This document shows positions 1-4,089 of a stretch of 5,023 bases of DNA, one piece after another. The stretch's first letter is position 1, and every line of letters starts with the position of its first letter. Origin of the DNA: Thermoplasmata archaeon (GTDB taxonomy: Archaea > Thermoplasmatota > Thermoplasmata > Thermoplasmatales > Thermoplasmataceae); NCBI GenBank assembly GCA_021850745.1, contig JAJZKX010000167.1, positions 1 through 5,023 of the forward strand, in the 5' to 3' direction. Below the pieces are notes generated by a model that was not told the origin of the DNA, did not search any database, and worked only from the letters and a program-made list of their open reading frames with translations. Made by a program: the position numbers and the translations under genes.

Positions 1-211
1 TATGATCGGATATGGGACTCTTTTCGGCACCTCAAGAAAGAGTTTCCTGGGAAGAATAACTGGAAATGAGACTGAGGGAAGGTTGCCTGCAACCCTTGCG
101 ACATCAGCCTATCTTGCGGCTGAGGGAATAGACATACTCAGGGTGCACGATCCAAAAGAAAATTCAGATGTGGTAAAGGTAATAAGAAAAATTTTGGAAA
201 CAGGCGACTAG
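1..211 (+). CDS. folP: Dihydropteroate synthase, C-terminal fragment (5' end outside window)
   Basis: Dihydropteroate synthase joins 6-hydroxymethyl-dihydropterin pyrophosphate to p-aminobenzoate (or a related aryl amine) in folate/pterin synthesis in the cytoplasm. Only about the last 70 residues of the TIM barrel are present. The diagnostic C-terminal motifs are intact: SRKSF (bases 32-46), whose Ser-Arg-Lys belongs to the pterin/p-aminobenzoate pocket, then the T-x-A-x-S-A-x-x-A-A-E-G-I-D-I helix/strand, and LRVHD (bases 137-151), whose Arg and His bind the pyrophosphate of the substrate in characterised family members. The reading frame is open at the left edge, so the ATG at base 2 is probably an internal methionine and not the start. 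The gene ends with TAG at 209-211, overlapping the stop codon of the convergent Fur-family gene by four bases. Identification as DHPS is from motifs; the missing N-terminal two thirds cannot be judged. Confidence 0.9.
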   Translation, partial: MIGYGTLFGTSRKSFLGRITGNETEGRLPATLATSAYLAAEGIDILRVHDPKENSDVVKVIRKILETGD

Positions 212-630
212 GCGTTTGGATGTAGCCTGCAGTCCCTGCACAAGCCTTTTATGAGGAGGTTTGCCTCTGAAACTTCAAAGCCTGTCGTTTCCACCGAAGA
301 GATAAGGCTGTCTCCGTCTACATCTACATCAGATATTTTTCCACAGTTTGCACAGATGAAGTTACCATGGAACTCAGTGTTGGTTTCAAACCAGGTTGTG
401 CCATTTATTTCAAATGACTTTATAGTTCCAGCCGAATGAAGTGCCTTGAGAATATTGTAAACAGTTGCGAGGGTAATGGTGGGTTCTTTTCCCTTCACAT
501 TGTTGAAAATCTCATCGGCAGTGAAATGGCCGGGGGTGTTATCCATGACATAATCGATAATGCAAAGTCTCTGAGGTGTTATCTTGAAGTTTGATTTCTT
601 AAGAGAGTCGATATAATACTCTTTTTCCAT
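208..630 (-). CDS. Fur/PerR-family metal-dependent transcriptional regulator
   Basis: A 140-residue protein of typical Fur-family length. Residues 1-80 form the winged-helix DNA-binding domain (KITPQR at 16-21; HFTADEIF 35-42; TITLATVYNILKAL 51-64 as recognition helix). Residues 81-140 form the dimerisation domain. The structural zinc site is complete: CANC (C93, C96) and CRDC (C131, C134). Aligned by eye to Bacillus PerR, the regulatory-metal ligands are H35, E82 (Asp in PerR, Glu in Fur), H88, N90 (His in PerR) and D101. The site is therefore Fur-like at the acidic position and has Asn in place of one His, so the metal or signal sensed (Fe, Mn, Zn or peroxide) cannot be named. ATG start at 628-630 with no Shine-Dalgarno site. 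A TATA box and a triple TAATTA repeat lie directly upstream, which suggests autoregulation. It is transcribed away from the winged-helix gene at 711-1046, in the same direction and 80 bp downstream of it, and converges on folP. Confidence 0.93.
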   Translation of the reverse strand: MEKEYYIDSLKKSNFKITPQRLCIIDYVMDNTPGHFTADEIFNNVKGKEPTITLATVYNILKALHSAGTIKSFEINGTTWFETNTEFHGNFICANCGKISDVDVDGDSLISSVETTGFEVSEANLLIKGLCRDCRLHPNA

Positions 631-638
631 ATTTATGA

Positions 639-658
639 TAATTAATAATTAGTAATTA
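639..658. promoter_or_regulatory. Putative Fur-box operator: three TAATTA hexamers
   Basis: The 20-bp stretch reads TAATTA (639-644), A, TAATTA (646-651), G, TAATTA (653-658): three copies of a palindromic hexamer at exact 7-bp spacing. The whole is a near-perfect dyad, 18 of 20 positions matching their complement. Classical Fur boxes are arrays of three AT-rich hexamers (GATAAT-type) and Per boxes are AT-rich 7-1-7 dyads, so the layout matches what a Fur-family dimer binds. It sits between the TATA box and start codon of the Fur-family gene and covers its predicted transcription start, so bound repressor would block initiation. Binding by this gene's own product is an inference from position and architecture. 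Confidence 0.6.
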
Positions 659-662
659 AGGC

Positions 663-675
663 TTATTTATAAATA
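663..675 (-). promoter_or_regulatory. TATA box (BoxA) of the Fur-family gene
   Basis: On the minus strand this reads TATTTATAAATAA, containing the archaeal TTTATAAA core (666-673). Its centre is about 40 bases from the ATG, which places transcription start near 643-645 and gives a leader of roughly 14 bases without a Shine-Dalgarno site. The core TATTTATAAATA (664-675) is a perfect palindrome, so polarity rests on the downstream gene only. Confidence 0.55.
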
Positions 676-710
676 GTTTAGTTAGGGGTTTAAATGTAAC
701 CTATGCATCC

Positions 711-1046
711 TCACGGCTCTATATTATTTTCAAATGATATGATGACAGCAACTCTTCTCTTTACATCTGAGATTATATCATCAATCTTCATCTTGAGTCT
801 GTAAATGTGTTTTGTCCGACCCTTTCCAATGATGTACTTCACTTCCATGCGTTGAAGGTAGCCCTCTTTCATGAGGAACTTCAATCCTTCAGAAGCTCGG
901 GAATTGCTAATGCCAAGTGTAAGCGTTATGTCAGCCAGACTCAGATCAGGCTTCTGCTCCAAAAGTGCAAGAATTTTAGCCCTATTCTTGCTAAAACCTG
1001 CCTTCCGAAGTTTTTCATAAACCTGTACTGATCTGTCGTAGTTCAA
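711..1046 (-). CDS. Small winged-helix DNA-binding protein, putative transcriptional regulator
   Basis: A 111-residue basic protein. An N-terminal helix (residues 4-30, ending in AKILALLEQ) leads into a helix-turn-helix: LSLADITLTLGIS (35-47) followed by the recognition helix NSRASEGLKFLMKEGYLQRM (48-67). Next comes a beta-hairpin wing rich in Gly and basic residues (KYIIGKGRTKHIYRLK, 70-85) and a C-terminal amphipathic helix (86-106) that could dimerise. This order resembles archaeal TrmB/MarR-like small regulators of the COG3355 type (from memory, not searched). No ligand-binding domain is present. The start is TTG at 1044-1046: the frame is closed upstream by a stop at 1065-1067 and has no ATG or GTG in between. 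A TATA box 28 bases upstream fits a leaderless TTG start. Divergent from hisS and upstream of the Fur-family gene, with no clear oligo-T terminator between, so some co-transcription is possible. Target unknown. Confidence 0.8.
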   Translation of the reverse strand: MNYDRSVQVYEKLRKAGFSKNRAKILALLEQKPDLSLADITLTLGISNSRASEGLKFLMKEGYLQRMEVKYIIGKGRTKHIYRLKMKIDDIISDVKRRVAVIISFENNIEP

Positions 1047-1070
1047 TTTAAAAAAATATACGCATTATAA

Positions 1071-1078
1071 TATTTAAA
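1071..1078 (-). promoter_or_regulatory. TATA box of the winged-helix gene
   Basis: Minus-strand TTTAAATA, matching the archaeal BoxA consensus, centred about 28 bases upstream of the TTG start at 1046. The implied transcription start lies at or within a few bases of the start codon, so the mRNA would be leaderless or nearly so. This supports the TTG start, since no ribosome binding site exists there. Confidence 0.55.
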
Positions 1079-1108
1079 TCCTTTGCTGAAGCAGAAAATT
1101 TGCAACAA

Positions 1109-1122
1109 ATCTAGTTTTAGAT
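1109..1122. repeat. Short inverted repeat in the divergent promoter region
   Basis: ATCTA-GTTT-TAGAT: five-base arms around a four-base centre, lying almost exactly midway between the divergent winged-helix gene and hisS. It could be an operator half-site pair for the winged-helix protein, but a five-base arm in AT-rich DNA can easily arise by chance. A second weak dyad, TGCT-GA-AGCA, lies at 1084-1093 next to the winged-helix TATA box. The remainder of 1047-1193 shows only the two promoters. Confidence 0.25.
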
Positions 1123-1163
1123 CCTGTATGAAGTTGTCGGACCTATCTTGATTCCGGCATGAG

Positions 1164-1171
1164 AATTAATA
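1164..1171 (+). promoter_or_regulatory. TATA-like box of hisS
   Basis: AATTAATA preceded by purines (GAG), centred about 26 bases upstream of the hisS ATG. There is no Shine-Dalgarno sequence before the ATG. The spacing fits a leaderless mRNA starting at the A of the ATG. The match to BoxA is only moderate. Confidence 0.4.
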
Positions 1172-1193
1172 CCAAACCGCAATCTACCACATA

Positions 1194-2492
1194 ATGACCT
1201 TTGAGAGACTTAGGGGCTTCAGGGATCTGTACCCTGAGGACGCGGAGCCAAAATTCTTCATGTTAAGAACTGCAGACCAGGTTGCCTCATCCTTCGGCTT
1301 TCAGAGAATAGAGATGCCAAGCCTTGAATCTCTTGAATTATACAGGCTTAAGTCCGGAGATGAACTAGTGTCACAGACATTTTCATTTGTGGACAAGGGC
1401 GGAAGGGAAGTTACCATGATCCCAGAAGCTACACCATCAGTGGTGAGAATGCTCACTTCCCGGAAAGATCTCCCCAAACCTGTAAAATGGTACTGTTATC
1501 CTAAATTGTGGAGGTACGAGGAACCACAGTCAGGCCGGCTCAGGGAGCATATACAGTTCAACGCAGACATATTCGGCCCAAACACTCCCGATGCAGATGC
1601 TGAAATAATAGGGCTTGCAGCAACAATACTCGACAGGATTGGGCTCGGGGGCCAATTTTCTGTCAGAATCAATGACAGGAGACTGATGGAAGCATTGCTC
1701 AAAGCGATGGGGGCACTTGACGCTATTTCCACTTTCGCTATTATCGACAAGTTCAAGAAAATATCCAGGGAGGAATTTTCGTCTCAGCTTGCAAAGAGCG
1801 GTTTTCCTGTGAATCGGATATCTGACCTGGTGCTCCTGATGGAAAATCCTGGCAATCCCGCTAAACTACGAGAAACCATAGAGAAAGTAACTGAAATTGA
1901 CGAGAATCTTGGGGATATAATTGGAAGGATCGAAGAGACTCTGTCTCTTGCCAGGGTTTACACCCCCTCGGACCTTGTGATTGATTTCTCAGTTGTCAGA
2001 GGGCTCTCTTACTATACTGGAATAGTGTTTGAGGTTTTTGACATTAAGGGAGAATTCAGATCTATCCTCGGCGGGGGTAGGTATGACAACCTTTCCAAGC
2101 TCATGTCTGACCAGGACATACCTGCAGTGGGTTTTGGAATGGGTGATGTAGTTCTAGAAATGCTAGCCAGGAGACAGGATCTATGGAAAGTGCCAACAAG
2201 GCCAATGCGTTTTTCAGTATGTGTCGCATCAGACAAAGCCCGTGGGTACTCTCTTGATTTATCAAAAAGATTGAGGGATGCAGGTTACATCGCCAACGTA
2301 GACATTTCCAGAAGGAGCCTTTCTGCACAGTTGAAGAATGCTTCAATTCAGGGATATGAGTATGCCATTCTCATTGGTGACCGGGAGCTTGAGAACTCTG
2401 AAGTTACAATTAGGGATCTTTCCACAGGCCAGCAGGAAAGCATTCCAAGGCCATCACTCATGTCGAAATTGAGCAGCCTGGAGAAAAAGTAA
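1194..2492 (+). CDS. hisS: Histidyl-tRNA synthetase
   Basis: Class II aminoacyl-tRNA synthetase that charges tRNA-His with histidine using ATP, in the cytoplasm. The 432-residue length is normal. Domains in order: N-terminal RLRGFRDLYPED (5-16); motif 1 region (36-62, PSLESLELYRLKSGDE); VDKGGREVTMIPEATPSVVR (66-85), the histidine/ATP pocket; motif 2 with WRYEEPQSGRLREHIQFNADIFG (106-128); an insertion domain (about 165-260); the HisRS-specific signature VVRGLSYYTG (267-276), with R269 in the place of the catalytic arginine; ILGGGRYDNL (291-300); motif 3 AVGFGMGDVVLEML (311-324); and a C-terminal anticodon-binding domain (about 337-432, with RRSLSAQLKNASIQGYEYAILIG). The common RGLDYYTG is RGLSYYTG here, which I recall also in the Thermoplasma enzyme, so it is probably a lineage trait. 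ATG start at 1194 is supported by a TATA box at -26 and the N-terminal family motif. Divergent from the winged-helix gene; a monocistronic unit is likely. Confidence 0.97.
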   Translation: MTFERLRGFRDLYPEDAEPKFFMLRTADQVASSFGFQRIEMPSLESLELYRLKSGDELVSQTFSFVDKGGREVTMIPEATPSVVRMLTSRKDLPKPVKWYCYPKLWRYEEPQSGRLREHIQFNADIFGPNTPDADAEIIGLAATILDRIGLGGQFSVRINDRRLMEALLKAMGALDAISTFAIIDKFKKISREEFSSQLAKSGFPVNRISDLVLLMENPGNPAKLRETIEKVTEIDENLGDIIGRIEETLSLARVYTPSDLVIDFSVVRGLSYYTGIVFEVFDIKGEFRSILGGGRYDNLSKLMSDQDIPAVGFGMGDVVLEMLARRQDLWKVPTRPMRFSVCVASDKARGYSLDLSKRLRDAGYIANVDISRRSLSAQLKNASIQGYEYAILIGDRELENSEVTIRDLSTGQQESIPRPSLMSKLSSLEKK

Positions 2493-2550
2493 TTTGTTAC
2501 ACATGTTTAGAAAACAACATGCGGGCGATATATAGCTGAGCCTGGATTAA

Positions 2551-2562
2551 AAAAATATTTTT
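2551..2562 (+). terminator. Possible oligo-T transcription terminator after hisS
   Basis: A palindrome AAAAATATTTTT ends in five T residues, 59 bases past the hisS stop codon. Archaeal termination commonly uses T-rich tracts in the non-template strand. The site is plausible but short and lies in AT-rich intergenic DNA. The rest of 2493-2672 holds only the promoter of the next gene. Confidence 0.3.
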
Positions 2563-2625
2563 CGATTCCCATGATAATAAATGATTTTCTCAAATAAATG
2601 TTGAAAAAATTAGCCTGCAAAACCT

Positions 2626-2640
2626 GAAAAGATTTATAAA
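2626..2640 (+). promoter_or_regulatory. BRE plus TATA box of the RAM-domain operon
   Basis: A purine-rich element GAAAAGA (2626-2632) is followed directly by TTTATAAA (2633-2640). This is the strongest archaeal promoter match in the window. The predicted transcription start is near 2660-2664, giving a leader of about ten bases that just includes the Shine-Dalgarno sequence. Confidence 0.65.
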
Positions 2641-2644
2641 TAAT

Positions 2645-2658
2645 TTAAAGCTTAAAGC
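2645..2658 (+). repeat. Tandem 7-bp direct repeat TTAAAGC in promoter
   Basis: Two perfect adjacent copies of TTAAAGC (2645-2651 and 2652-2658), directly downstream of the TATA box and just before the predicted transcription start of the RAM operon. The position is where an archaeal repressor would bind. The overlap of the copies also creates AAGCTT. It may be chance, given its short length. Confidence 0.3.
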
Positions 2659-2662
2659 TACA

Positions 2663-2668
2663 GGGTGA
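2663..2668 (+). promoter_or_regulatory. Shine-Dalgarno site of the RAM-domain gene
   Basis: GGGTGA lies four bases before the ATG at 2673 and matches the archaeal anti-Shine-Dalgarno core (GGTGA). It fixes the start of the 77-residue protein. Confidence 0.65.
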
Positions 2669-2672
2669 AACT

Positions 2673-2906
2673 ATGTCTGTTGCATTTGTCTTGGTGAGTA
2701 CAGTACCCGGGAAGGAACACGAAGTTTACAACAAAATTTCGAAGGTGAATTATGTTGTGGAAATACACCCTTTGTTCGGGGAATACGATCTCATCGTAAA
2801 GATAGACGCAAAGGACTATAGCGAACTCGGTAAAATTGTCATAGAACAAATCAGAACCATTGACGGGGTTATCGATACCAAAACCCTGACAGGAATAAAA
2901 CTTTGA
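2673..2906 (+). CDS. Stand-alone RAM (Lrp/AsnC-type effector-binding) domain protein
   Basis: A 77-residue protein consisting of the C-terminal ligand-binding domain of Lrp/AsnC regulators and nothing else. The beta-alpha-beta-beta-alpha-beta ferredoxin-like order is visible: AFVLVST (4-10), helix GKEHEVYNKISKV (13-25), VVEIHPLFGEYDLIVKIDA (28-46) with the family's G-x-Y-D-L turn at 36-40, helix YSELGKIVIEQIRTI (49-63), and the final strand VIDTKTLTGIKL (66-77). In full-length Lrp proteins this fold forms dimers and higher rings that bind amino acids at subunit interfaces. Here the N-terminal helix-turn-helix is absent, and the strong promoter and Shine-Dalgarno site directly upstream show this is the complete gene, not a truncation. 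It cannot bind DNA by the usual means, so it may sense a ligand or assemble with a full-length Lrp or another partner. The following membrane protein gene is translationally coupled, making that product the obvious candidate partner. No ligand can be predicted. Confidence 0.88.
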   Translation: MSVAFVLVSTVPGKEHEVYNKISKVNYVVEIHPLFGEYDLIVKIDAKDYSELGKIVIEQIRTIDGVIDTKTLTGIKL

Positions 2907-2910
2907 GGTG
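2905..2910 (+). promoter_or_regulatory. Shine-Dalgarno site overlapping the RAM stop codon
   Basis: GAGGTG begins inside the TGA stop codon (2904-2906) of the RAM gene and is nine bases before the ATG at 2920. It supports ATG 2920 over the GTG at 2908, which lies within this site, as start of the membrane protein. It also indicates co-transcription of the two genes. Confidence 0.65.
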
Positions 2911-2919
2911 CATAGCTTA

Positions 2920-3234
2920 ATGAGTGTTGTATTTACTCCATGGAATTGGACAGTCTTTTCGTTTGTGATATTATCCCTGCTGGCTCTATCCCTGTTTGTG
3001 CTTGGGATCCTAACAGCCTATTTCGGCAGTGGAAAAAGCAGGGTAGTGGGCGTTGTGCTTCTCGTGCTTGGTGTAGTTGTGGGTGTTGTAGTGGTTCTCG
3101 TAACACACTATGTTATGCCAAGCGTCAATCTGCTGAACAACGTGATTCTTGGAACAATATTTTACGTTGTTGCTGCCGCGATTGGGGCTGTACTCGGGTT
3201 GCTCATATTCCTTGGCGCAATAATGAAGACCTGA
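2920..3234 (+). CDS. Small membrane protein with three transmembrane helices, unknown function
   Basis: A 104-residue hydrophobic protein that I do not recognise. From ATG 2920 it has three predicted membrane helices at about residues 11-35, 42-65 and 75-101. The second is extremely rich in Val and Gly (GVVLLVLGVVVGVVVVLV). The only notable charge is the short SGKSR loop (37-41) between helices 1 and 2 and a Lys near the C-terminus. By the positive-inside rule the N-terminus would be outside and the C-terminus inside. The loop between helices 2 and 3 (THYVMPSVNLLNN) would be exposed. There are no cysteines, no conserved-looking catalytic motif and no cleavable signal peptide. An upstream in-frame GTG at 2908 would add four residues but overlaps the Shine-Dalgarno site, so ATG is preferred. 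It starts 14 bases after the RAM-domain stop and almost certainly shares its mRNA. It could be a subunit or regulator of a transporter, but nothing in the sequence shows this. Confidence 0.8.
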   Translation: MSVVFTPWNWTVFSFVILSLLALSLFVLGILTAYFGSGKSRVVGVVLLVLGVVVGVVVVLVTHYVMPSVNLLNNVILGTIFYVVAAAIGAVLGLLIFLGAIMKT

Positions 3235-3239
3235 TTCCA

Positions 3240-3257
3240 CTTTCTTTATTTTCTTTT
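3240..3257 (+). terminator. Pyrimidine/T-rich terminator after the RAM-membrane operon
   Basis: Starting five bases after the TGA stop, 17 of the 18 bases are pyrimidines, mostly T (runs of 3, 3, 4 and 4 T). This is the usual form of an archaeal intrinsic terminator. No hairpin is seen or required. It runs directly into the next TATA-like box. Confidence 0.45.
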
Positions 3258-3270
3258 AAATATCTATAAA
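3254..3270 (+). promoter_or_regulatory. TATA-like boxes upstream of the broken HAD gene
   Basis: TTTTAAATA (3254-3262) and CTATAAA (3264-3270) are BoxA-like and would start transcription near 3285-3295. That leaves a leader of about 50 bases with an AAGGTG Shine-Dalgarno-like site at 3325-3330, eleven bases before the ATG at 3342. A weaker alternative, CTTTAATTT at 3314-3322, is about 24 bases from the ATG. The gene may thus still be transcribed. The rest of 3235-3341 shows no gene. Confidence 0.35.
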
Positions 3271-3341
3271 GCAAGGTTTTTGACTACCATTTCCCCCGCA
3301 AGGTGAAAAGGAACTTTAATTTCAAAGGTGTGCCGCATTGA

Positions 3342-3991
3342 ATGTCATCGAATTTCCTTCCAGGAGCCATAATTTTCGACTTTGACGGAACCATGGTTGA
3401 CAGTGAAACTGCAACTTTGGGACTTGCAATACCCATCATCTCAAGGCATCTCGGCAGTAATGTACACGAGATTGAGCTGGAAGTTTTGAAGGGAAGGGTT
3501 TGGAAAGAAGAATTCCAGTTTGATTTCTGGATTCTAGTTATGACGTTTACAGTGAAATTGCCTCAACCTGGGAAGTGGCAGATCCAGATATCTGGCCGTA
3601 CAATGGCATATCTGGAATGCTCTTGCATCTCTTTGACAGACAGGTTCCCATGGCCATAGCATCATCAAAGGAAGGCCGCCTGGTCAGGGGAACTCTCTCA
3701 AAGCTTGGCTGGGGATCATATTTCGAGGCAGTAGTGGGCCAGGAAGACACAGACAGGCACAAGTCTGGCCCACATCTGCTATAGATGGTTTCGTATATAT
3801 TAGGGATAAAACCTCAAAACTGCATATACATCGGGGATCAACCATGGGATATACAGGCCTCAAAGGCGGCCAGTATGACTTCTGGCGCTGCATTATGGGG
3901 TGAGGGCAGATTTGAAGTATTGGCTGCAGAGAGCCCAGATTTTGTGTTCCATCAGCCAATAGACGTAGTTACCCAGTTTTTTGGGTTATAA
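3342..3991 (+). pseudogene. HAD-superfamily phosphatase, disrupted by a frameshift and an in-frame stop
   Basis: The joined reading would be a haloacid-dehalogenase hydrolase of the phosphoglycolate phosphatase/beta-phosphoglucomutase type, about 216 residues, a normal family length. The motifs appear in the correct order: IIFDFDGTMVDSE (motif I, DFDGT, nucleophile Asp at bases 3378-3380); a cap region; MAIASSKEG (motif II Ser, about 3662); the motif III Lys in RHKSGP (3761-3763, where KP-x-P is usual); and YIGDQPWD (motif IV, Asp at 3836-3838 and 3848-3850). The ORF is broken twice. The frame giving RVWKEEFQF changes to the frame giving YDVYSEIASTWEV between about 3519 and 3530; the 650-bp span is one base short of a multiple of three, consistent with a one-base deletion. 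An in-frame TAG follows at 3782-3784, immediately before an ATG. Substrate unknown. Recent decay is inferred, since all catalytic residues remain; two sequencing errors or recoding are less likely. Confidence 0.82.
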
Positions 3992-4054
3992 TTTGCGACA
4001 TTTGATATTAGGACCACAATTAACTGCTTTTCCCATCACCTATTCAATCTATAA

Positions 4055-4065
4055 GATATTAAATC
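4055..4065 (+). promoter_or_regulatory. TATA box of guaA
   Basis: GATATTAAATC, centred about 30 bases before the ATG at 4090, with no convincing Shine-Dalgarno sequence. The predicted transcription start is about 4086-4090, so the mRNA is leaderless or nearly so. The remaining sequence between the HAD pseudogene and guaA (3992-4089) shows nothing else. Confidence 0.45.
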
Positions 4066-4089
4066 ACATTGCGATGTAAGGCAGTTCCC

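Noticed and set aside
2..4. ATG at base 2 as the start of a short protein
   Set aside because: The product is the C-terminal end of dihydropteroate synthase, so the gene begins outside the window and this Met is most likely internal.
251..439. Open frame on the plus strand inside the Fur-family gene
   Set aside because: It is antisense to a clearly conserved gene, with no promoter or family motif of its own.
807..1031. Plus-strand open frame opposite the winged-helix gene
   Set aside because: The minus-strand frame has a clear helix-turn-helix fold and a promoter; the plus-strand translation has no recognisable pattern.
2908..2919. GTG at 2908 as start of the membrane protein
   Set aside because: The GTG is part of the GAGGTG Shine-Dalgarno site, which is well spaced for the ATG at 2920.
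2940..3269. Overlapping plus-strand open frame in the membrane-protein region
   Set aside because: Its Arg/Cys/Trp-rich composition is typical of an out-of-frame reading; the alternative frame gives three clean membrane helices and a Shine-Dalgarno site.
3517..3530. Programmed -1 frameshift site in the HAD gene
   Set aside because: No X-XXY-YYZ slippery heptamer and no obvious downstream stem-loop are visible, and a second lesion (TAG) exists further on.
3782..3784. TAG in the HAD gene as a pyrrolysine codon (some Thermoplasmata-related methanogens use pyrrolysine)
   Set aside because: The same gene also has a frameshift. TAG serves as the normal stop of both folP and the Fur-family gene in this window, and the site is a helix position with no reason for a special residue. 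A nonsense mutation is simpler.
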